DNA from: Candidatus Cloacimonas sp. 4484_140
Lineage (GTDB): Bacteria; Cloacimonadota; Cloacimonadia; JGIOTU-2
Length of the DNA stretch: 12,098 bases
Reading direction: 5' to 3'
Assembly (NCBI GenBank): GCA_002049945.1
Contig: MVCT01000018.1
Span: forward strand, 1-12,098
The notes under the pieces are model-generated. The model saw only the letters and a list, made by a program, of their open reading frames with translations, was not told the DNA's origin and searched no databases. The position numbers and the translations under genes are program-made. This document shows positions 6,751 through 12,098 of the stretch, in pieces. Positions within the stretch are counted from its first letter, which is position 1; each line of letters starts with the position of its first letter.

Positions 6751-7497
6751 ATGCGAACCATTCACCTTCGATGCTACGAAGAGCTGAATGAATTTCTTCC
6801 CATAGAAAAAAGAAAAGTACTATTTACTCACACTATTCCGGTACAAACCTCCGTAAAAGACCTCATTGAATCCTTCAACATCCCCCACACTCAAGTTCAA
6901 ATGATACTGGTAAATGGAGAGCAAAAAGATTTCTCTTATATTGTTCAGGGAAATGACAAAATCAGCGTGTATCCCTTTTTTCACAACTTTGATATTAATT
7001 CTGTGAGTAAAATCTCTCACCCTCTTCCGGATAAGATACGTTTTCTTGCTGATCAACATCTCGGCACTCTTGCTCGGTATCTCAGAATGCTCGGCATCAA
7101 TACAGCTTACAATGAAAATTTTATAAGTCATGAACTTGTACACAAAGCAAATCAGGAAGAACGTATCCTAATCACAAAAGATCACAGCATACTGAAAAGG
7201 AATGAACTCAAGTATGGCTACTTTGTTTATGCTGATTATCTCGATCCACAACTAAAAGAGTTAATACTACAATTCAAGCTGAAAGAGCATATAGCACTTT
7301 TCTCGCGCTGTTTGGAATGCAATTCATTACTCCATCCGATAGAAAAAGCAAAGATTGAGGAGCGGCTTCCCCAAAAAGTTAAAAAGTTGCACGACAACTT
7401 CACTATTTGTGAAAAATGTGATAAAATTTATTGGAAAGGTACTCATTATCAAAAAATGAAACAAAAGATTGAAAATATATTAAAAATAGTAAAATGA
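6751..7497 (+). CDS. Mut7-C RNase-domain protein with N-terminal ubiquitin-like domain
   Basis: The 248-residue protein joins two domains. Residues about 1-80 resemble the Mut7-C ubiquitin-like (MoaD/ThiS fold) domain, with VNGEQKDFSYIVQGNDKISVYP as its core. Residues about 95-235 are the Mut7-C, PIN-like RNase domain. It opens with RFLADQHLGTLARYLRMLG including acidic Asp101, continues with ILITKDHSIL containing Asp144, and carries a four-cysteine zinc-binding set (Cys187, Cys190, Cys220, Cys223). RNase activity is predicted for the family; the substrate is unknown. The gene starts four bases after the plsY-like stop, with only a weak ribosome binding site, suggesting coupled translation at the end of the operon. 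The last residues are lysine-rich. Confidence 0.85.
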   Translation: MRTIHLRCYEELNEFLPIEKRKVLFTHTIPVQTSVKDLIESFNIPHTQVQMILVNGEQKDFSYIVQGNDKISVYPFFHNFDINSVSKISHPLPDKIRFLADQHLGTLARYLRMLGINTAYNENFISHELVHKANQEERILITKDHSILKRNELKYGYFVYADYLDPQLKELILQFKLKEHIALFSRCLECNSLLHPIEKAKIEERLPQKVKKLHDNFTICEKCDKIYWKGTHYQKMKQKIENILKIVK

Positions 7498-7549
7498 AAC
7501 AAAAATTCTTCCGAATCAGTAAACACCCAAACGGTTGGAAGAGATTAAG

Positions 7550-7592
7550 TTGACACATAAATCCGATTAATAATAATTTGTATTATTATAAT
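7550..7592 (+). promoter_or_regulatory. AT-rich promoter-like region with a perfect inverted repeat
   Basis: TTGACA (7550-7555) is a perfect -35-type hexamer. TAATAATA (7568-7575) and TATTATTA (7581-7588) form a perfect eight-base inverted repeat around five bases. A TATAAT hexamer lies at 7587-7592 but is 31 bases from TTGACA, too far for a standard pair; TAATAA at 7571-7576 is at 15 bases. A promoter for the ATPase gene is plausible here, possibly with the inverted repeat as an operator, but its exact elements are unclear. Confidence 0.4.
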
Positions 7593-7615
7593 CTATATTA
7601 TTAAAAGGGGTGCTG

Positions 7616-8995
7616 GTGAAATTTATTAACAGAGAAAAAGAATTGGAACTTCTCGAAAGCGAATACAGAAGTGAAGCGTCATCTTTTGTTGTATTATTTG
7701 GAAGACGAAGAACCGGGAAAACAACATTAATAAATCGTTTCCTGAAAGGGAAAAAATCATTGTATTTTTTTGCTGACACTCAAAATGAAACAGGTCAAAT
7801 CAAGAGATTTCAAGATCAGCTATCGGAACTATTCGAAGATGATCTTTTCAGGGAAGTAAAAATTGATTCATGGGATCTAATATTCAAATATTTGAGTCGA
7901 AAGCTAAATGATAATGAGAGATTTGTGTTAGCAATTGACGAGTTCCAATCATTAGTAAAATCAAATAAAAAATTTTCCTCGATCTTCCAGAGAATTTATG
8001 ATACTCAGCTTAAGAACAAGAATATAATGATAATTCTTTGTGGTTCATTAATAAGTATGATGTATAGTGAAACTCTGGCATATAGCAGTCCTCTTTATGG
8101 AAGACGAACGGCACAGATCAAACTTCAGGAAATTGATTTCTCACACTATCATAAATTTTATCAAGGCATGGATAATGAGGAATTAATACGTTACTATAGT
8201 GTGACAGGCGGAATTCCAAAATACATCGAAATGTTTAAACAGGGAAAAAGATTATTTGAATCAATCAAAATAGAAATTCTTGATAAAAATAAATTTCTTT
8301 ATTATGAACCCAGATTCTTATTGCATGAAGAAGTAAGCGATGTATCTACATATTTTTCAATTCTTTCTGTTATTGCATCAGGAAATCATAAGTTAAATAA
8401 TATCACAAGCAGATTAGGCGTTCAAGCAAGCAGCATTACTGCTTTTATTAAAAAATTACTTGATCTGGATATCTTAGAGAAGCAAGTTCCGGTAACAGAA
8501 TCAAATCCTTTAAAAAGTAAAAAAGGTTTGTATTTTATAAAAGATAATTTTTTCAGATTTTGGTTTAAATACGTTTTCCCATATCAAAGTTATCTTGAGA
8601 TGGATGATATAACTTCAGTTGAAGAAAAAATTAAAAATGATTTTGACCATTTTGTTGCTAATGTGTTTGAAACTTTATCAATACGAACAATGTATAAATT
8701 AAAATTTCCCTTCACGATGAAGAAATATGGAAGATGGTGGGATAAATATAACGAAATAGATGTTGTAGGGATTGGTGATGATGAGATTGTGTTTGGTGAG
8801 TGTAAGTGGTCTCAGAAACATATTGGAATGAATATTTTAACTGATTTACAGATGAAAAGCAGAAGTGTAAAATGGGGTACAGAAAATCGAAAAGAATATT
8901 TTTCTTTATTCTCAAAATCAGGATTTAGCGATGAATTAATTCAATATTCTAAAGAAAATAAAAACATCTTTTTGATCAATGTAGGTCAGTTTTGA
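7616..8995 (+). CDS. DUF234-type AAA ATPase with nuclease-like C-terminus
   Basis: I place the start at GTG 7616, not the in-frame GTG 7610, because AAAAGGGG occupies 7603-7610 and the product then begins MKFINREKEL, as usual for this family. The 459-residue protein has Walker A GRRRTGKTT (29-37), Walker B VLAIDEFQ (104-111) and an LCGS sensor stretch near 142. A winged-helix-like region follows (about 245-300). The C-terminal DUF234-like part has NEIDVVG (379-385) and FGECKWS (393-399), the E/D...E-x-K spacing of PD-(D/E)XK nuclease folds. Such ATPases are common in archaea and anaerobes and spread horizontally; their cellular role is unclear. The gene looks more AT-rich than its neighbours, with its own promoter region and terminator. 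Confidence 0.85.
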   Translation: MKFINREKELELLESEYRSEASSFVVLFGRRRTGKTTLINRFLKGKKSLYFFADTQNETGQIKRFQDQLSELFEDDLFREVKIDSWDLIFKYLSRKLNDNERFVLAIDEFQSLVKSNKKFSSIFQRIYDTQLKNKNIMIILCGSLISMMYSETLAYSSPLYGRRTAQIKLQEIDFSHYHKFYQGMDNEELIRYYSVTGGIPKYIEMFKQGKRLFESIKIEILDKNKFLYYEPRFLLHEEVSDVSTYFSILSVIASGNHKLNNITSRLGVQASSITAFIKKLLDLDILEKQVPVTESNPLKSKKGLYFIKDNFFRFWFKYVFPYQSYLEMDDITSVEEKIKNDFDHFVANVFETLSIRTMYKLKFPFTMKKYGRWWDKYNEIDVVGIGDDEIVFGECKWSQKHIGMNILTDLQMKSRSVKWGTENRKEYFSLFSKSGFSDELIQYSKENKNIFLINVGQF

Positions 8996-9012
8996 ATCTG
9001 CTTTTAACAAGA

Positions 9013-9054
9013 GCTCCCACGCTGAGATGTGACGTGCTTAAGGGAGCAATTTTT
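9013..9054 (+). terminator. Probable terminator of the ATPase gene
   Basis: GCTCCC (9013-9018) pairs with GGGAGC (9042-9047), followed by AATTTTT. The 23-base loop contains a further short pairing ACG/CGT (9019-9021, 9033-9035), so the hairpin is bulged. Position 18 bases after the stop supports the call. Confidence 0.6.
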
Positions 9055-9326
9055 GAAGAATATAGAAAAATGTGGTTAGGATTTTTAATAGAATTATATT
9101 ATAATCCACAAAAAATACGAAATACATGAATTAGTAAAATGAAGTTTTTCAGAATAATTTTCTTAAATTCTTTTTTCGTGCTTTTAGCCTGCCCGCCTGC
9201 CCCGTTATATTTTCTTTTCTATTTAACTGGGGTTGAATTTGTTTTTTATTCAACTGGGGTGTTTTTCGCCTGTCACGGCGGAGCGAAGCATAGTCGGATG
9301 GTTAAAATATTTATATTGGAGGAATA
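9055..9326 (+). other. Non-coding, repeat-derived stretch before the elbB-like gene
   Basis: This stretch is AT-rich to about 9185, then contains GCCTGCCCGCCTGCC (9187-9201), two direct AACTGGGGT copies (9225-9233, 9252-9260) and a GC-rich repeat (9269-9299). An open frame of 62 codons (9139-9327) crosses it, but its composition is that of the repeats and I do not accept it as a gene. I see no convincing promoter for the next gene, though GGAGG at 9318-9322 is its ribosome binding site. Confidence 0.6.
9269..9299 (+). repeat. Intergenic GC-rich repeat, short version
   Basis: CCTGTCACGGCG (9269-9280) is followed by GAGCGAAG and AGTCGGA. The same 12-base core and a related tail (GAGAAGACGGA) occur at 10042-10080, so two members of one repeat family flank the elbB-like gene. 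From memory, similar CCTGTCACGGCGGAG strings recur in FCB-type genomes; this needs a copy count. Confidence 0.65.
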
Positions 9327-10013
9327 ATGCAAAATGCAAGTAATTTGAATATCGGAGTTGTTCTGTCCGGCTCCGGTTGGAAAGATGGCTCAGAGATACA
9401 TGAAGCGGTTGTAACACTTCTTCATCTCGATAGAGCGCATGCAGGTATTGTGATGATGGCGCCCGACACAGAACAAATGGATGTGGTGAACCATCTAACA
9501 AACAAACAGATTCATGGAGAAAAAAGAAACATACTTATCGAGTCCGCAAGAATTGCACGTGGAGATATCCGGGACATTAAAAATGTATCTGCATCCGAGT
9601 TGGATGGGCTGATAATACCCGGCGGATCCGGCGCAATGAAAAACCTTTGTGATTTCGCAACAAAGGGAATTAACATGACTGTCAATCCCCATCTTGAGAA
9701 GCTCTTAAAAGAAATACACGCTCAGAAAAAACCACTCGGTTTTATATGCATAGCTCCAATGATTGCTGCGAAGGTATTTGGATATGAACATCCAAAATTA
9801 ACATTGGGAAATAATTCAGGAGCAGCTCGACAAATCGAAGCTTTTGGAGCAAAGCATGTTACATGTCCGGTTGATGATATCGTATTAGATGAAACTCTTA
9901 AGATCGTAACTACACCTGCATATATGCTTGGTCCAAGTATTTCTTACATTTCACTCGGGATAGAAAAATTGGTTCAGAAAATTCTCGAGCTTGCAGACAC
10001 GAGGAATTCATAA
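9327..10013 (+). CDS. elbB: ElbB-like glyoxalase of the DJ-1/PfpI superfamily
   Basis: The 228-residue protein aligns by eye along its whole length with Escherichia coli ElbB, a DJ-1/PfpI-superfamily protein with glyoxalase activity. Shared blocks include VVLSGSGWKDGSEIHEAV (11-28), APDTEQMDVVNHLT (45-58), LDGLIIPGG (92-100), CPVDDIV (180-186) and VTTPAYML (194-201). The nucleophile elbow GFICIAP places catalytic Cys141; Glu24 is the likely partner acid. Length is normal, with a short extension at both ends. The start is supported by GGAGG four bases upstream. It stands alone between two repeat-bearing intergenic regions. The proposed role is removal of reactive dicarbonyls; a role linked to isoprenoid metabolism has also been suggested for the family. 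Confidence 0.93.
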   Translation: MQNASNLNIGVVLSGSGWKDGSEIHEAVVTLLHLDRAHAGIVMMAPDTEQMDVVNHLTNKQIHGEKRNILIESARIARGDIRDIKNVSASELDGLIIPGGSGAMKNLCDFATKGINMTVNPHLEKLLKEIHAQKKPLGFICIAPMIAAKVFGYEHPKLTLGNNSGAARQIEAFGAKHVTCPVDDIVLDETLKIVTTPAYMLGPSISYISLGIEKLVQKILELADTRNS

Positions 10014-10016
10014 CAT

Positions 10017-10103
10017 ACATCGTACTTGACTTAACAGCCGACCTGTCACGGCGTATCCGCCAGCTGGCGGAGAAGACGGAAGGCGTTGAGTTAAGAACGA
10101 TGT
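10017..10103 (+). repeat. Large imperfect hairpin carrying the GC-rich repeat core
   Basis: Arms 10017-10034 and 10086-10103 match at 15 of 18 positions; two of the three differences would form G-U pairs in RNA. Between them lies the CCTGTCACGGCG repeat (10042-10053), then the perfect 16-base palindrome TCCGCCAGCTGGCGGA (10056-10071) and GAAGACGGA. The short copy at 9269 lacks this palindrome. The hairpin starts four bases after the elbB-like stop, so it would form at the 3' end of that message. Confidence 0.7.
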
Positions 10104-10112
10104 GAACCGCAG

Positions 10113-10164
10113 TTCAATCCTTAAGTCAAGTCTCCGCTTGCGGATTCTTAACTCAAGTCTTGAA
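10113..10164 (+). repeat. Second large imperfect hairpin
   Basis: Arms 10113-10137 and 10140-10164 match at 19 of 25 positions around a two-base loop, with a perfect TCCGC/GCGGA tip (10133-10137, 10140-10144). It follows the first hairpin after nine bases. A TTTCTTT tract follows, so it may also terminate transcription of the elbB-like gene. Its CTTAAGTCAAG-type sequence is related to the arms of the first hairpin. Confidence 0.65.
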
Positions 10165-10217
10165 TTTCTTTACAGACAGAAATTTGAGCATTTAATGTAT
10201 AAAAATGAGCCAAAAAA

Positions 10218-10280
10218 TTGACATTTTAATCTTCATATTTTGTATTGATTTTGTTTATGAAAAAAAATAAATAGGAGCAA
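10218..10280 (+). promoter_or_regulatory. Weak promoter-like region and ribosome binding site for the downstream lipoprotein gene
   Basis: TTGACA (10218-10223) is a clear -35-like hexamer, but no good -10 hexamer lies 16-18 bases further on; TATTGA at 10243 is the nearest and is 19 bases away. AGGAG precedes the ATG of the lipoprotein gene at a normal distance. Confidence 0.3.
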
Positions 10281-10283
10281 TAC

Positions 10284-11021
10284 ATGAATAAAAATGTAAA
10301 AAAATCAGTTCGACTTGTTATCGCTATCCTTGTCCTTATTAGTCTTTTCGCATGCAGCACTGCATACAAAAAACTCATCCCCTACACCTTTAATGACAAG
10401 ACTGTGGCAGCGACCGTTACTTCAACACCCTGGGGTAATGTGACAACAAACAGCTATTTCACGATTTCAACTGATTCTAAAAAATCGAGTTCGGAAAATC
10501 TTTTCAACACTCTTGTAAACATCGGATCAACTGTTGTAAATACCATTGAAGCGGGTAAAACCCAGGCAAAACTTGATAGTGCAATGAAAGATGTGAATGT
10601 TGCTGAGATCATTAAAACTCAGACTTTGCAGCAGGGTTCTGACATTCTTCATTACAACCCCATCGATGATACGCGATCAGCCGATTTTCTTTTTAGTCTA
10701 ACGATCAACAGCTATGGCATCGGTGCAAATTCCTGGGCTTCTTCAGTGAATTTCAATATGGACGTTACTTTTAAAATTTATGATAATCACACCTCGACGC
10801 TGATCTGGAAAACGGATGTTTCTGAATCACGACCCGTTTCTTCATCCTTCTTTCTCACAGGAAGTACCGCTGTGGGAAATGTGCTCACTGCAGTACAGCT
10901 CTCTCAATTAACTCAGGATCAGATGAGAACCGGATTCACGCACATGGCTGAGTTTGCTGCGAACAAATTAGTTGAAAAACTGCAAAAGGATTACGCAAAG
11001 TCACGGGACGTAAAGAAGTAA
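10284..11021 (+). CDS. Lipoprotein of unknown function
   Basis: The 245-residue protein starts at ATG 10284 after AGGAG. It has a basic N-terminus, a hydrophobic core (about 9-22) and the lipobox LFAC with Cys24 as the lipidated residue; Ser and Thr at the next positions suggest outer-membrane sorting. The mature part is Ser/Thr-rich at 45-75, then helical (about 75-115). It ends in a beta-rich domain (about 128-205) with SADFLFSLTINSYGIG, VTFKIYDN and STLIWKTDVS, followed by a helical, lysine-rich tail. The strand pattern, with a component quantity compared to IWKTDVS, recalls the DUF799/CsgG-like families of envelope lipoproteins, but I cannot assign it. It is monocistronic, with its own terminator. 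Confidence is high that it is a lipoprotein gene, low for any role. Confidence 0.82.
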   Translation: MNKNVKKSVRLVIAILVLISLFACSTAYKKLIPYTFNDKTVAATVTSTPWGNVTTNSYFTISTDSKKSSSENLFNTLVNIGSTVVNTIEAGKTQAKLDSAMKDVNVAEIIKTQTLQQGSDILHYNPIDDTRSADFLFSLTINSYGIGANSWASSVNFNMDVTFKIYDNHTSTLIWKTDVSESRPVSSSFFLTGSTAVGNVLTAVQLSQLTQDQMRTGFTHMAEFAANKLVEKLQKDYAKSRDVKK

Positions 11022-11046
11022 TTTTTCTTAAAGCTCAAACTACACA

Positions 11047-11080
11047 AAAAGCTCACATTCATTTGTGGGCTTTTGTTTTT
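11047..11080 (+). terminator. Rho-independent terminator of the lipoprotein gene
   Basis: AAAAGCTCACA (11047-11057) pairs with TGTGGGCTTTT (11064-11074), 11 pairs with one G-T, around a six-base loop. A G and then five T follow (11076-11080). Confidence 0.9.
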
Positions 11081-11094
11081 GTAAGATTTTGCCC

Positions 11095-11125
11095 TCTCGT
11101 ACCCAAATTGGACTTGGGTACGAGA
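11095..11125 (+). repeat. Perfect 12-bp hairpin of the CTCGTNCCCAA type
   Basis: TCTCGTACCCAA (11095-11106) pairs perfectly with TTGGGTACGAGA (11114-11125) around ATTGGAC. Its form, CTCGTNCCCAA with a seven-base loop and TTGGGNACGAG, resembles an intergenic hairpin that I recall recurring in many bacterial genomes, usually with CTCGTTCCCAA. It lies just after a terminator and has no following T run. Confidence 0.7.
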
Positions 11126-11282
11126 TGAACATAATTTCCGAAAATTTGAGGCATGTCTTCTACGCCGAAGTCCCGGGTATGAAGGCGAATCGAAGAGTAT
11201 TTCTTAAGTTGTCAATCAGTACCTATAACACACCCCGATTCCGATAAATCGGAACCACCCCTCTTTTTAGAGGGGATTTTTT
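11126..11282 (+). other. Non-coding block between hairpin repeat and terminator
   Basis: This block has no convincing gene. The 60-codon frame at 11065-11247 runs through a terminator and the hairpin, so I reject it. Short stems are visible: CTTC/GAAG near 11157-11170, CGCC/GGCG around CCCGGG (11163-11187), and TTCCGAT/ATCGGAA (11239-11245, 11248-11254). It ends at the terminator below. It could be a repeat unit, a gene remnant or a small RNA. Confidence 0.45.
11258..11282 (+). terminator. Rho-independent terminator, plus strand
   Basis: CCCCTCT (11258-11264) pairs with AGAGGGG (11269-11275) around TTTT, followed by A and six T (11277-11282). It is oriented for plus-strand transcription, although the lipoprotein gene already ended at 11080. 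It implies a backup terminator or a separate transcript from the block before it. There is no T run for the convergent minus-strand gene. Confidence 0.8.
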
Positions 11283-11333
11283 GCATATTAAAAAAACACG
11301 TTCCATTAACAATTGACACTCCGGTTACTTCGT

Positions 11334-11349
11334 TCAGCCAACTGGCTGA
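11334..11349. repeat. Short perfect inverted repeat downstream of the minus-strand gene
   Basis: TCAGCCA (11334-11340) and TGGCTGA (11343-11349) pair perfectly around AC. It lies 17 bases past the stop of the minus-strand gene and may help end that transcript, but no T run follows on either strand. Confidence 0.45.
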
Positions 11350-11366
11350 TGACAAGTCTTTTTCTG

Positions 11367-11948
11367 TTAAAAACTCCCGAACAGCAAAGTAAGACTTGCA
11401 GAAAAATTGGAAAGATCGCTATTTTTTAGATAATAATCAAAATTATCCGAATCAACACCAGACACAAATCGGTAGCTGATTCCTGCAGATAAGCGTATAG
11501 TAGAGGTGATATTCAATACGGCATCAGCACCGGGTTCAAGAACAAATATGATATCATTCTTTCCTGTCTCATTACCATTTCGAGTACTTACTGCCCCAGT
11601 TCCGATAAGCCCACCGACCTGCCAATGAATGACATTATCGGACATGCCGACATATTCAACAACAATTCCGCCATAGCCGAGATTTATAAAATTGGTATCT
11701 GGTTGTGCAGCATTGATTGGAATATCATTCACCAGTCCGTACGCTCCGCCGCCTATCGTGAAGATACTATTAAACGCCCAACCACCCCGAGCGCCCAAGA
11801 TCAAAGCATCTTTATTATTGATCTTTGTATATTTTACGAGGGGTCCTCCAAATACACCAGAAATTGAGCCACTTGAAAAAAGAGAATCAGCTTGGGCAAT
11901 GCTGATTAATAAGACACTTAAGAATAAAACTATAATAAACTTTTTCAT
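11367..11948 (-). CDS. Small outer-membrane beta-barrel candidate
   Basis: The 193-residue protein, read on the minus strand, has a signal peptide (two Lys, hydrophobic 4-18, likely cut after AQA at residue 20). The mature part has about eight amphipathic beta-strands, each Gly- and aromatic-rich, for example ALILGARGGWAFN, FTIGGGAYGLV, GYGGIVVEYVG and VIHWQVGGLIGTG. It ends in LTLLFGSF; a terminal aromatic residue is typical of outer-membrane barrels. Overall it resembles OmpW/OmpX-sized or general porin-like families, without a specific assignment. GAGGA lies only three to four bases before the ATG, a close but usable ribosome binding site. It is convergent with the lipoprotein gene and 62 bases downstream of another minus-strand gene. 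Confidence 0.82.
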   Translation of the reverse strand: MKKFIIVLFLSVLLISIAQADSLFSSGSISGVFGGPLVKYTKINNKDALILGARGGWAFNSIFTIGGGAYGLVNDIPINAAQPDTNFINLGYGGIVVEYVGMSDNVIHWQVGGLIGTGAVSTRNGNETGKNDIIFVLEPGADAVLNITSTIRLSAGISYRFVSGVDSDNFDYYLKNSDLSNFSASLTLLFGSF

Positions 11949-12010
11949 TAATCCTCACTTTTATGTTTTTTAACTGGATCGTAAGTTGAAATTGCGAACT
12001 AAAAGATCGA

Positions 12011-12098
12011 TCATGGTTTTCCAGGATATCCCAGCAACTCGCGCGCTTTCCATGCAGCTTCATACATGCTCATAAAATTTGCAATAAAATTATCTTCC
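12011..12098 (-). CDS. C-terminal end of a minus-strand gene (runs off the right edge)
   Basis: On the minus strand a frame is open from the right edge to TGA (12011-12013) and encodes 28 residues containing NFIANFMSMYEAAWKARELL and a final GYPGKP. Codon use and the helical, amphipathic pattern look like a real protein end. The next minus-strand gene starts 62 bases further along. Too little is visible to name a family. Confidence 0.55.
   Translation of the reverse strand, partial: EDNFIANFMSMYEAAWKARELLGYPGKP

Noticed and set aside
7610..7615. GTG at 7610 as start of the ATPase gene
   Set aside because: The G of this codon is the last base of the AAAAGGGG ribosome binding site, leaving no spacing. 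GTG at 7616 has five bases of spacing and gives the usual family N-terminus.
9139..9327. 62-codon plus-strand ORF before elbB
   Set aside because: It runs through repeat sequence (AACTGGGGT copies, CCTGTCACGGCG core) and overlaps the elbB ribosome binding site and start. It has no good ribosome binding site and its N-terminal hydrophobic look comes from T-rich DNA.
9225..10164. CRISPR array or insertion sequence suggested by clustered repeats
   Set aside because: Repeats are few, unequally spaced and without spacers of constant length; there is no transposase or Cas gene and no target-site duplication is evident.
11065..11247. 60-codon plus-strand ORF
   Set aside because: It starts inside a terminator stem and crosses a perfect hairpin repeat. 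There is no ribosome binding site, and the residues follow from the repeat sequence.

Overview
The window most likely comes from a Gram-negative, anaerobe-type member of the FCB superphylum. The left-edge gene ends in a choice-of-anchor-Q-like stretch followed by a type IX secretion (Por) sorting domain with an NFPNPF motif. That style of secreted protein, the moderately AT-rich sequence, two lipoproteins and two outer-membrane-type proteins fit Candidatus Cloacimonadota or a related lineage. The assignment is inference; there is no rRNA gene in the window.

Layout. Positions 1-642 hold the C-terminus of a large secreted protein. Positions 643-982 are a dense control region: ATATCAA dyads, a near-consensus sigma-54 promoter, a 22-codon leader ORF with a good ribosome binding site, and a GC-rich terminator hairpin. 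This region precedes a secreted PDZ protein (983-2191). Next come a lipoprotein and an overlapping reading frame (2250-2914) that together look like one DUF4097-type beta-solenoid protein split by a frame change, closed by a strong terminator. A tight operon follows (3033-7497): a DUF4390 protein, an NtrY-like histidine kinase, an NtrX/NtrC-like sigma-54 activator, a PlsY-like acyltransferase, and a Mut7-C RNase with an N-terminal ubiquitin-like domain. Positions 7498-9054 hold a visibly more AT-rich accessory unit encoding a DUF234-type ATPase with a nuclease-like C-terminus. ElbB-like glyoxalase (9327-10013) follows, flanked on both sides by copies of an intergenic GC-rich repeat. A large double-hairpin region (10017-10164), an unrecognised lipoprotein (10284-11021), a hairpin-rich repeat block between two terminators (11047-11282), a minus-strand outer-membrane barrel candidate (11367-11948) and the tail of another minus-strand gene (12011 to the right edge) complete the window.

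How parts may work together. The kinase and regulator form an NtrYX-type two-component system that would need sigma-54 to act. The only sigma-54-like promoter I found lies upstream of the PDZ envelope protein, with dyads at typical enhancer distance. An envelope-sensing NtrYX-like system driving an envelope protein, with a possible leader-peptide attenuator in between, is therefore the most interesting hypothesis here. It is inferred from sequence pattern only. I see no CRISPR array, transposase, integrase, tRNA or rRNA.
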